Origin: Chloroflexota bacterium
GTDB taxonomy: Bacteria; Chloroflexota; Anaerolineae; Anaerolineales; UBA11858
Reading direction: 5' to 3'
NCBI GenBank assembly: GCA_030666985.1
Contig: DAOUWT010000017.1
Span: 1-18,916 of the forward strand
DNA length: 18,916 bases
Positions 13,486 to 18,916 of this stretch are shown one piece after another. The notes below the pieces were generated by a model, which saw nothing but the letters and a program-made list of their open reading frames with translations, had not been told where the DNA came from and did not search any database. Positions within the stretch are counted from its first letter, which is position 1. The number at the start of each line of letters is the position of its first letter. Made by a program: the position numbers and the translations under genes.

Positions 13486-13514
13486 AGTTTATCTGGGGAG
13501 ATGGGATTTGTCAA
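13486..13514 (-). promoter_or_regulatory. Promoter of the metG leader
   Basis: On the minus strand TTGACA (13514-13509), 17 bases and TAAACT (13491-13486) give a perfect -35 with a fair -10 at ideal spacing. The predicted start is near 13479, about 36 bases before the leader ATG at 13443. It diverges from the DUF177 promoter. Confidence 0.7.
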
Positions 13515-13557
13515 GACACCCGCCGCGAACCAACTCACTTTGCACACTTTCTAATCA

Positions 13558-13566
13558 TGTTACAAT
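13558..13566 (+). promoter_or_regulatory. Extended -10 promoter of the DUF177 gene
   Basis: TGTTACAAT (13558-13566) is a TGnTACAAT extended -10, with only a weak and closely spaced TTGCAC (13540-13545) upstream. Transcription would start near 13573, about 31 bases before the ATG. Confidence 0.5.
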
Positions 13567-13603
13567 AATAAAAAATTACTCGCATTTTACCTGAATTAAA
13601 ACT

Positions 13604-14134
13604 ATGGCTACCAAAAAAAACAACCCCTTTCTTCTCGATATTAGCTGGGCTGCCGGGCAAGCTCAAGGGACATCCCGTGACGTTGAATTCAATTTCCCAT
13701 CTCTCCACTTTGAACCTGACTTGGCTATAAGAGACCTAAACGGAAAGGTTACTACCATCGTTAGCGAAGACGGTGTGATGATCAGGGGGAGATTAACCGC
13801 CGAGACGGAGTTGGAATGCACTCGTTGTTTGGATGTATTTCCACACCAATTAGAAATCTCTTTTGCTGAGATGTATGTTTTTTCACGCTCTCAAGACGAG
13901 GTTAATGAGCTTGAAGAGCGTCGTCTTCCTCCTGATGGATATATTGATTTAGAGCCTCTTTTCCGTGAATATGCCCTATTGGATATCCCCATCAAGCATA
14001 TTTGTTCTCCGGAATGCAAAGGCCTATGCCCTGTTTGCGGGGGAAATCTCAATAAAGAGGATTGCGGGCATAGACAAGAGAAAATTGATCCTCGAATGGC
14101 GGTCTTGAAACAACTCCTGGATGATGAGGAATGA
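13604..14134 (+). CDS. DUF177 (YceD) family protein
   Basis: The product has 176 residues, typical for the family. It shows the conserved central pair C72-x-x-C75 in ELECTRCLDVF, an acidic stretch, the DIDLEPL-like motif (YIDLEPLFREYALLDIPIKHIC, about 113-134) and the C-terminal cysteine group C134, C138, C142, C145 and C154 (CKGLCPVCGGNLN), as in Gram-positive and chloroplast relatives. YceD has been linked to 23S rRNA accumulation and is usually encoded just before rpmF (ribosomal protein L32). Here rpmF is absent and a tRNA gene with its own promoter follows. No Shine-Dalgarno precedes the ATG. Confidence 0.85.
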   Translation: MATKKNNPFLLDISWAAGQAQGTSRDVEFNFPSLHFEPDLAIRDLNGKVTTIVSEDGVMIRGRLTAETELECTRCLDVFPHQLEISFAEMYVFSRSQDEVNELEERRLPPDGYIDLEPLFREYALLDIPIKHICSPECKGLCPVCGGNLNKEDCGHRQEKIDPRMAVLKQLLDDEE

Positions 14135-14147
14135 AATTTCATTATCG

Positions 14148-14176
14148 TTGACGCTCCCCCTGCTGCATGATAAAAT
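14148..14176 (+). promoter_or_regulatory. Promoter of the tRNA-Glu gene
   Basis: TTGACG (14148-14153), 17 bases and TAAAAT (14171-14176) preceded by TGA, which makes it an extended -10 as well. It predicts a start near 14183, six bases before the mature tRNA, as expected for a strong stable-RNA promoter. Confidence 0.75.
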
Positions 14177-14188
14177 GCTCCCCGCTCA

Positions 14189-14261
14189 GGCCCCATCGTC
14201 TAGTGGCCTAGGACGTAGCCCTCTCAAGGCTAAGACCGGGGTTCGACTCCCCGTGGGGTCA
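14189..14261 (+). tRNA. tRNA-Glu, anticodon CTC
   Basis: The 73 bases fold into a normal cloverleaf. The acceptor stem GGCCCCA (14189-14195) pairs with TGGGGTC (14254-14260) with one G-U, discriminator A at 14261. The anticodon stem TAGCC/GGCTA encloses CTCTCAA, giving anticodon CTC (reads GAG). The T arm is CGGGG-TTCGACT-CCCCG. The CCA end is not encoded. It stands alone with its own promoter and terminator. Confidence 0.93.
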
Positions 14262-14264
14262 TCC

Positions 14265-14293
14265 AAAAAACGCTGCTGAAAGGCGGCGTTTTT
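14265..14293 (+). terminator. Intrinsic terminator of tRNA-Glu
   Basis: A6, then CGCTGC (14271-14276), a 6-base loop, GCGGCG (14283-14288) with one G-U pair, then T5 (14289-14293). It lies four bases after the tRNA. Confidence 0.85.
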
Positions 14294-14307
14294 GCGTTTA
14301 AGGGGGT

Positions 14308-14465
14308 GATTCCCCCGCAGAGACATATTTCTCCACGGAAACATCCCCTCTTGGGACACGCAGCTTGAGGAATGGGTGACGGAAGATGGGGAGTACACGA
14401 GTGAAGGCCGGACCGTGGTAAGTACAGGGCACGCGGGAACTTTTGTGATGGTTGCGGTGGGGGAA
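14308..14465 (+). pseudogene. Probable 3' remnant of a secreted/surface-protein gene
   Basis: In one plus-strand frame, open from a TGA at about 14307, the translation contains IPSWDTQLEEWVTEDG (about 14343-14390) followed by TSEGRTVVSTGHAGTFVMVAVGE, ending at 14465 where it meets the jetD stop codon on the other strand. The pattern W-D-x-x-x-x-x-W-V ... T-V-V-S-T-x-H-x-G-T-F-V-x-V is typical of the last beta strands of bacterial repeat or Ig-like surface proteins. There is no start codon, ribosome-binding site or N-terminal part, so if real it is a truncated relic. The rest of the gap between tRNA-Glu and jetD holds only a small GGGGG/CCCCC hairpin near 14301-14317. Confidence 0.35.
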
Positions 14466-15821
14466 TTATTCCCTCAAACGAATTGCTTCTTGTTCCAATT
14501 TGAGACCGCGCTCTAAAATATGTTCTATCACCAAATAAAGGTCTCGCAATTCTGGGCGTGCGTAAAGGCGATTTAGGTTACGTTGATCTCTTTTAGTCAG
14601 CGGACGCGAAAGATGGGCATGTTTTTCGAAGGTCTCAACATCCATAAGATAGGGTTGAACAGTAGGGTGAATTTCTTTGCGGAATTGGGAGAGGATGTTG
14701 AAGCCGCCATAATCTAAATCGGCCCAGAGGTAGATGGGGATTTCTTCTGGCACTAAGCTGAGCAACTGACGGATGGGGGGAGAGGGATTGCCCATGAGGC
14801 AGATGAGGGCGTGTTGCGTGGTGCGTTTTCCGTGTTGCGTGGTGCGTGTTGCGTGTCCCGTGTTGCGTTGGGCGGCCTTTTGTGAGCGAATAAATTCGTG
14901 GAAGGTGGTCAGGTTTTCGATGCAGAGAATAGCGTCGGCGTGGACAGTTGCTGAGTGAAGCGATTCCACTTGCGCGGCGGGGAATCCAATGGAGGGGGAA
15001 AATCCGCCGAGGGGGAGGATTTCGCCATTTTGGGTGGTGAGTTGCCAATCCCCAGCCAGGTGGATGTAGTTGGGGTTGGCTACGAGATGTAACTCCCGCA
15101 AAGTTTCTCTGTTGGAGAGTTTTTTCCATTTCGGGTTGCCGCGACGCGCGAGCCGGACGATGGCGGATTTAAGTCCATCGAAGCGTTTGCTGTCGTTGAA
15201 GGCACGCACACTAAAAACGCGGTAGGGTGTCTCTGTTTGGATACCGGACAAAGCGTCCAAGGCGGTGAGTAAGCCCAAATTCGCGTCTGTGTCAGTGAGG
15301 CTGAATGGGGTGGGAGATTTTCCATCCCGTATTTTTCTTAGGATGCCTTTCAGCGCGCGGCCTCGCCAGTCATCCGCAGAAAAACGAAATAACTCGGCGC
15401 GGATCAGTTCTTCGAGACGTTCGCGGGCATCGGAGAGGGGTTCTCTGTTGAGGATGGTGTAGAGTGGGGCGTGATGCGTGAAACGTGTTGCGTGATGCGT
15501 CCCCCTGCGGGGATGCTGCGCGATGTTGCGTGTTGCGTGGCCTTTTGGGAGAGTGACGGATTTGAGTAGGTTTCCCGTTTCGCCAGGAAGCCACGTTAGC
15601 TTTAGCAAGTTGGCTTTTTCTAAGGCTATAAATTGCTCGTTGGCGGTGAGGCGCGGGACGGGGTCAGTTTGGGAGAAGTAGCCCGGCAGGCTTAGGTCTC
15701 TCAAGGTGATTTTTATCGAGTGTCTTGTCGAGGAATCATGTTTGGCACGCTTTTCGAGTATGTCTAAAAGCGCGTTCAAGATGAAAGCTACATCGGGGGA
15801 GGGGGTGAAAGTGAGGGGCAT
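14466..15821 (-). CDS. jetD: Wadjet defence protein JetD (TOPRIM nuclease)
   Basis: The product has 451 residues, somewhat longer than common JetD proteins. The N-terminal part (DUF3322-like) includes SIKITLRDLSLPGY (35-48); the C-terminal JetD_C/DUF2220 TOPRIM domain has E302 in CIENLTTF (300-307) and the D368-L-D370 pair in IYLWADLDYGGFNILSQFR, followed by LMDVETF and RGLKLEQEAIRL, all family hallmarks. JetD is the subunit that cuts circular DNA after JetABC loop extrusion. Residues about 95-118 and 318-338 are translated heptamer repeats (ATRxTQH-type) and explain the excess length; neither interrupts a catalytic motif. The ATG lies two bases from another heptamer array and has no Shine-Dalgarno. 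It lies downstream of jetC, as in known operons, but 500 bases away. Confidence 0.87.
   Translation of the reverse strand: MPLTFTPSPDVAFILNALLDILEKRAKHDSSTRHSIKITLRDLSLPGYFSQTDPVPRLTANEQFIALEKANLLKLTWLPGETGNLLKSVTLPKGHATRNIAQHPRRGTHHATRFTHHAPLYTILNREPLSDARERLEELIRAELFRFSADDWRGRALKGILRKIRDGKSPTPFSLTDTDANLGLLTALDALSGIQTETPYRVFSVRAFNDSKRFDGLKSAIVRLARRGNPKWKKLSNRETLRELHLVANPNYIHLAGDWQLTTQNGEILPLGGFSPSIGFPAAQVESLHSATVHADAILCIENLTTFHEFIRSQKAAQRNTGHATRTTQHGKRTTQHALICLMGNPSPPIRQLLSLVPEEIPIYLWADLDYGGFNILSQFRKEIHPTVQPYLMDVETFEKHAHLSRPLTKRDQRNLNRLYARPELRDLYLVIEHILERGLKLEQEAIRLRE
14809..14871. repeat. Heptamer array in jetD, array 2 (9 units)
   Basis: Nine units in perfect register on the plus strand: GCGTGTT, GCGTGGT, GCGTTTT, CCGTGTT, GCGTGGT, GCGTGTT, GCGTGTC, CCGTGTT, GCGTTGG. 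The 63 bases equal 21 codons, so the insertion keeps the frame. On the jetD strand it encodes residues about 318-338, between the TOPRIM glutamate and the DxD motif. Confidence 0.92.
15469..15541. repeat. Heptamer array in jetD, array 1, with a small palindrome inside
   Basis: Units GCGTGAT, GCGTGAA, ACGTGTT, GCGTGAT run in register, then a CCCCCTGCGGGGAT palindrome (about 15501-15514) interrupts, then GCGCGAT and two GCGTG-type units follow. It encodes residues about 94-118 of JetD. The register slips after the palindrome. Confidence 0.85.
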
Positions 15822-15823
15822 TG

Positions 15824-15914
15824 TGCGTGATGAGTGACGAGTGATGAGTGATGAGTTGCGAGTTGCGAGTGGCGAATGGCGAATGGCGTGTTGCGTGAGG
15901 CGTGTTGCGTGTCA
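15824..15914. repeat. Heptamer array abutting the jetD start codon (13 units)
   Basis: Thirteen units of exactly seven bases drift gradually: TGCGTGA, TGAGTGA, CGAGTGA, TGAGTGA, TGAGTTG, CGAGTTG, CGAGTGG, CGAATGG (twice), CGTGTTG, CGTGAGG, CGTGTTG, CGTGTCA. The array ends two bases from the jetD ATG (15821) and takes the place where a Shine-Dalgarno would be expected. Confidence 0.92.
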
Positions 15915-15946
15915 ATGACATTAAGTTAAATAGTACCAAGCATGCC

Positions 15947-15992
15947 ATTTCGACGAGGTTTCGGCGTTTGTTGCCGAAAAACGAGGAGAAAT
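15947..15992. repeat. Imperfect hairpin in the jetC-jetD gap
   Basis: TTTCGGC (15959-15965) pairs with GCCGAAA (15973-15979), and the outer ATTTC (15947-15951) with GAAAT (15988-15992). The upstream GCCATTTCG resembles the palindrome at 752-768. No T tract follows on either strand. Confidence 0.5.
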
Positions 15993-16052
15993 CTTGGGAT
16001 CAGTTTTACTTCCAGGGAAGTGGAGAAAAGTCCATTTACCTTCAACTAGAAC

Positions 16053-16087
16053 TGCATTGCACTTCATGGTCTTAGAAGTGCGTTGCA
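16053..16087. repeat. Interspersed 35-bp palindromic repeat, copy 2
   Basis: It begins TGCATTGCACTTCATG and ends AGAAGTGCGTTGCA. It is the reverse complement of 9845-9879 at 31 of 35 positions. It lies between jetC and jetD. Confidence 0.75.
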
Positions 16088-16132
16088 GTTCGGGTTGTGA
16101 GAGGATGTTGCAGTTCGGATCGTGAGAGGAGG
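16083..16132. repeat. 25-bp tandem duplication in the jetC-jetD gap
   Basis: TTGCAGTTCGG followed by a GTGAGAGG-containing half occurs at 16083-16107 and again at 16108-16132 with three mismatches in 25. The following 16133-16305 is very G/C-rich and includes the exact 16-mer GTGGGGGCATCCCCCC (16251-16266) shared with 54-69. No gene is visible in 15822-16321. Confidence 0.7.
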
Positions 16133-16321
16133 TTGGGGGCCGGGCCGCCCACGGGCCGGTGGCAAGACCACCCCACGGCGTAGATGCCACCCCCCGGGCA
16201 ATCCCTGTTTGGGCGTGGAGTCATGCTGAGGCTTGGTATCCTGCTCCCGCGTGGGGGCATCCCCCCTCCTGGTTTCCTCCCCCATGGACGCGAGGTCACT
16301 TTTCACTCATCACGTTTCACG

Positions 16322-18916
16322 TTATCCCAGTTCCTCCAACAGCTCACTTTTGTCTATCTCTACCACAAAGGCGTGGCTGTTTTTGCGGACAACGGTGCAA
16401 ACTGTGTCGACATAGGGCAAGAGCGAGCCGGATTTGTCGGGTGGTGTGGCGAGGATGACTTGCAGGCCGGCATCGCGCATAAATTGGAGTGCGCTGGCGG
16501 TACGGGCGGTGTCCATTTTGCCGAAAGCCTCGTCGAAAAGTGCCAGGCGGATTGTGTCCGAGGGGCGCGGCTGGTTGATGCGATATGCCTGCGCGAAAGA
16601 GGCCGCCATTGCCACGTAGAAAGGCGTGGTCGTTTCTCCGCCTGATTTTTTGGTGTTGATTTTGCTCAAAATGGCGCGGTCGCCGTTGGGGTAGTGGATG
16701 CGAATGTCGTATTGTAAATAGGAACGATAGTCTTGTAACTCGCGCAACTCTTTACTTAGGTCTGCCTCAAGTTGGTTGTTGAGTGTTAGGCGTTCTAGGA
16801 GCAGATCCCAGGCCTGCTGATGTTTTTGCCGAAAATCAGAATCAAAAAGAGACGCGCCTAGCACTTTTTGGCTGTCCATCACCATGGCATACATCTCGCG
16901 CAAGTTGTTGGCGGGCTGGGTCGTAAACTCATATCGCTCGCCGCTAAAACGCAGATTTGCCAGGGTTTTGTTCAAATAGGCAAGCTGTTGGCGGGCCTCT
17001 TGGATTTGTTCGCGCAGACGGTGGATAAAATTCTCAACCAATTCTTCTTCTGCTAAAGCACGCTGTTTGGCGATTTGTTCCTCGTATTGGGGGAGTTCTG
17101 AATCTACCAGTTTTTCGCGCTCTGCTAGATAATTTTTGGCGTGGTCTTCATTGTCATAGCCAAAATCGTAGCGCATTGAGTAGGCTTGTTTGGTATCCCG
17201 CAGACGGTCGCGGTTGCGCGTTTCGGCGGTCTGATAATCACTTTCATATTTGGTTGAGTTTTCGTGGATCACATCTACGGGCTGCCGTTCAAGACGGCGG
17301 GCGTATTCTTTTTCGATGTCGGCGCGGGATTCTTCGTCAGTTTCTTCTGTTAGCAGAAAATCTTCTGCATTTTGGATGGATTGAGCGATCTCGCCCTCCA
17401 AGCGGGGGATTCGCTCCCCGGCGAGATTCTCCGCCTCAACTTTCATCCCCCCGATTCGCCCGTCCTTTTGGCTTGCTTGCCCTTGGAGACGGTTGTACTC
17501 GCTCTGGGCTTTTTCCACCTCCGCTTTCAGGGTCTCGGCTGTGTCCAAATCGAGTTTTTCCAACTCTGCTTGCATCTCATTATGTTCAGTTTCACGGGTA
17601 GATAAAGCGGAAATGCTCTCTAGCATATTTTCTAACTCAATCAGCGGGCGCATCTTATCGCTCGTCAAGGCGAGACGTTCCTTGAGGGCGGCATCTTTTT
17701 CGTTGAATGTGACCATCTCTGTAGCTAGCTCATCCAAACGCTCTTGACGGTTTTCAATTTGGCTCATTGTGGCACGCTCGCCGATAAACCAACGCCGGTA
17801 ATAACGTGGGTGGAGGTGACTGTCGGTATAATTTCGGCGTACAAAACATTCGCGGGTAATGGCAGTACGGTGGTCGCGGAGTTCGGTGAGAGAGTCGCAT
17901 TTTGTGTAGTGACGCAGAAGCAAATCTACAAAGGCGCGGGCGGCGGGGTGGGAGGTGGTGACTTCGGTGGAGAGGGATGTGGGGCGTGTTGCGTGTTGCG
18001 TGGTGTGTGTTGCGTGTTGCGTGGGGCGTGTTCCGTGTTGCGTGGTGCGTGTGGCGTGTTCCGTTGCTTTGGCTAGAATGCGCTCTGTGTCAAGCAGGGC
18101 AACTCCGTGCAGACCTCTTTTGTGGCGGTGTTTGCGGTAGAGCTGCATGGCTGTGTCATAATGCTCGGGGGGGACTAGAATTGTAAATCGGTTTTTTCCC
18201 AAAATCCCCTCAACCGCGTTTTGCCATTCTTCGTTGGGGATTTCTAGCTGGGTGCATAAAAAGACGACTTCACCGCTAGAGAGTCCCAATTCTGCGCGTA
18301 ACAATCGGCGCAATCTGCTGGCCTGGGGAGACGTGCTCTCATAGCTGACTTCGCGGTCTCCCGTGCGCAATTTGCGAATTTCATCCTCGAGGCTTTTTGC
18401 TTCTGTGCGCAATTTTTCGGCTTCTTCATTGAGGATGGCGTGTTGGCGGGTGTAGTCTTGGGCGAGATTGGCGATGAGGGATTGGTAGGTTTGAAGCGTG
18501 ATGCGTGAAACGTGATGCGTGGGGCGTGTAGCGTGTTGCGTGGAGCGTGTGGTGTGTTGCGTGATGAAGGTTTCGAGTGCGGGGGAAACTTTTTCTTCGT
18601 CGGCAAGGAGTAATTTCTCTAGTTTTATCGCGTCTTCGCGCTCTTTGTCGAGGGCGGCGGTGGCGTCTTTTTGACGTTGGCGCAGGAGGGTCAGTTCGGC
18701 GGAAAGAGCGGCGAGTTTTTCTTTGAGTTCTTTTTCTTTTCGCACCGCCTCATCTTTTTCTAGGGCCATTTTTGCGTCAAAGAGGGCGTTGGAGGCGAAT
18801 TTAATGTGTTGGTCTAACTCTTCTCGTTGAATTTCTGCGCGGCTCAAGTCTAGGCGGATTTCATCTAATTTTAGGCGGGATTTTTTCAAATCTGTGCTGT
18901 AGATTTCTCCCTTCGA
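16322..18916 (-). CDS. jetC: Wadjet defence ATPase JetC, C-terminal part (runs off the right edge)
   Basis: The frame stays open to the last base, so the gene continues outside; a TTG at 18889 is only an internal codon. About 864 residues are visible of an SMC/MukB-like protein. Numbering from 18889: coiled coil (1-165), a hinge-like domain (about 180-365, with AVEGILGKNRFTILVPPEHY), a long second coiled coil (about 370-640), then the ATPase head with signature KSGGET (748-753), Walker B LALFDEAF (782-789, D786, E787) and a C-terminal VDTVCTV strand. Walker A and JetA/JetB must lie beyond the edge. JetABC is a condensin-like loop extruder that recognises plasmids and JetD cuts them. Residues about 109-131 (coiled coil) and 275-302 (hinge) are translated heptamer arrays. 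Confidence 0.87.
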   Translation of the reverse strand, partial: SKGEIYSTDLKKSRLKLDEIRLDLSRAEIQREELDQHIKFASNALFDAKMALEKDEAVRKEKELKEKLAALSAELTLLRQRQKDATAALDKEREDAIKLEKLLLADEEKVSPALETFITQHTTRSTQHATRPTHHVSRITLQTYQSLIANLAQDYTRQHAILNEEAEKLRTEAKSLEDEIRKLRTGDREVSYESTSPQASRLRRLLRAELGLSSGEVVFLCTQLEIPNEEWQNAVEGILGKNRFTILVPPEHYDTAMQLYRKHRHKRGLHGVALLDTERILAKATEHATRTTQHGTRPTQHATHTTQHATRPTSLSTEVTTSHPAARAFVDLLLRHYTKCDSLTELRDHRTAITRECFVRRNYTDSHLHPRYYRRWFIGERATMSQIENRQERLDELATEMVTFNEKDAALKERLALTSDKMRPLIELENMLESISALSTRETEHNEMQAELEKLDLDTAETLKAEVEKAQSEYNRLQGQASQKDGRIGGMKVEAENLAGERIPRLEGEIAQSIQNAEDFLLTEETDEESRADIEKEYARRLERQPVDVIHENSTKYESDYQTAETRNRDRLRDTKQAYSMRYDFGYDNEDHAKNYLAEREKLVDSELPQYEEQIAKQRALAEEELVENFIHRLREQIQEARQQLAYLNKTLANLRFSGERYEFTTQPANNLREMYAMVMDSQKVLGASLFDSDFRQKHQQAWDLLLERLTLNNQLEADLSKELRELQDYRSYLQYDIRIHYPNGDRAILSKINTKKSGGETTTPFYVAMAASFAQAYRINQPRPSDTIRLALFDEAFGKMDTARTASALQFMRDAGLQVILATPPDKSGSLLPYVDTVCTVVRKNSHAFVVEIDKSELLEELG
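17984..18067. repeat. Heptamer array in the jetC hinge region (12 units)
   Basis: Twelve units in unbroken register: mostly GCGTGTT, GCGTGGT, CCGTGTT and close variants. The 84 bases equal 28 codons, so the frame is kept. On the jetC strand it encodes an ATRTTQH/TRPTQHA-type seven-residue repeat, as expected when three heptamers fill 21 bases. Confidence 0.93.
18496..18565. repeat. Heptamer array in the jetC coiled coil (10 units)
   Basis: Ten units in register: GCGTGAT, GCGTGAA, ACGTGAT, GCGTGGG, GCGTGTA, GCGTGTT, GCGTGGA, GCGTGTG, GTGTGTT, GCGTGAT. It is translated as a His/Thr/Arg-rich stretch that breaks an otherwise charged coiled coil. Confidence 0.92.

Noticed and set aside
13217..13514. 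T-box or S-box (SAM) riboswitch upstream of metG
   Set aside because: I found no T-box AGGGTGG-type motif and no S-box core on the minus strand; the leader-peptide layout explains the terminator better.
13321..13554. Plus-strand ORF with a His-rich stretch (HHHAHLHTHDYHHGHHSNRHH) suggesting a metal-binding protein
   Set aside because: It is the exact antisense of the Met-rich minus-strand ORF: CAT repeats are the complement of ATG repeats. The minus strand has the stronger promoter, a Shine-Dalgarno and a terminator in the right place; the plus frame runs on through the divergent promoter region.
14186..14398. Minus-strand ORF of 70 residues over tRNA-Glu
   Set aside because: It overlaps the whole tRNA gene and its terminator; chance open frame.
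14809..14871. CRISPR or VNTR with spacers in the jetC and jetD region
   Set aside because: The period is seven bases with no unique spacers; it is a microsatellite-like heptamer array.
16159..16645. Plus-strand ORFs of 99 and 153 residues
   Set aside because: They are antisense to the jetC ATPase head and start in the G/C-rich repeat region; shadows of jetC codon structure.
18316..18889. TTG at 18889 as the start of a complete 855-residue protein
   Set aside because: The frame remains open to the end of the window, the protein lacks the N-terminal Walker A that an SMC-like ATPase needs, and no Shine-Dalgarno precedes the TTG.

Overview
The window looks like chromosomal DNA of a bacterium, most likely an uncultured Chloroflexota of the Anaerolineae type. 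That assignment is an inference. It rests on the gene mix (DnaB, a DnaD-like protein and a DnaC-like loader in one cluster, a DUF151 nuclease, a zinc-type MetG), on extended -10 promoters of the form TGnTAAAAT, and on many interspersed small palindromes and heptanucleotide arrays. No rRNA, insertion sequence, CRISPR array or phage gene is visible.

Layout. 1-192: G/C-rich palindrome and a promoter. 193-718: brnT/brnA toxin-antitoxin pair. 909-2874 (minus): a small unknown protein and a secreted, membrane-anchored von Willebrand A protein. 3017-4183: acyl-CoA dehydrogenase. 4184-4428: a 19-bp tandem palindrome array. 4429-4872: four-helix membrane protein. 4948-5414: DUF433 antitoxin-like gene followed by a frameshifted DUF5615 (PIN-like) toxin remnant. 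5495-9539: a same-strand replication cluster: DUF151 nuclease, dnaB helicase, a DnaD-domain protein and an unusual protein with two complete DnaC-type AAA+ domains. 9540-10060: repeat-rich gap. 10061-11161: secreted protein of three repeats with glycine linkers. 11403-13479 (minus): metG with its upstream leader. 13604-14134: DUF177/YceD. 14189-14261: tRNA-Glu(CTC). 14308-14465: probable remnant of a surface-protein gene. 14466-18916 (minus): jetD and the C-terminal part of jetC of a Wadjet anti-plasmid system; the rest lies beyond the right edge.

Most interesting. (1) A 41-codon minus-strand ORF at 13318-13443, missed by usual length cut-offs, has 12 Met codons, a Shine-Dalgarno and a TTGACA-N17-TAAACT promoter. 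Between it and metG lies an intrinsic terminator. A segment inside the ORF can pair with the 5' arm of that terminator. Together this looks like a ribosome-mediated attenuator of methionyl-tRNA synthetase. (2) Heptanucleotide arrays, stop-free in the coding frame, lie inside jetC (twice) and jetD (twice), fill the space up to the jetD start codon, and fill exactly the gap between the DUF151 gene and the dnaB start codon. (3) A 41-bp palindrome of an interspersed type is translated in frame near the C terminus of MetG. (4) The helicase-loader-like protein has two tandem AAA+ domains.

How the genes work together: DnaB, the DnaD-like protein and the double DnaC-like ATPase plausibly act in helicase loading. 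JetC and JetD are the motor ATPase and nuclease of plasmid restriction. The two toxin-antitoxin loci, one intact and one decayed, and the dense repeats suggest a genome with much accessory turnover.
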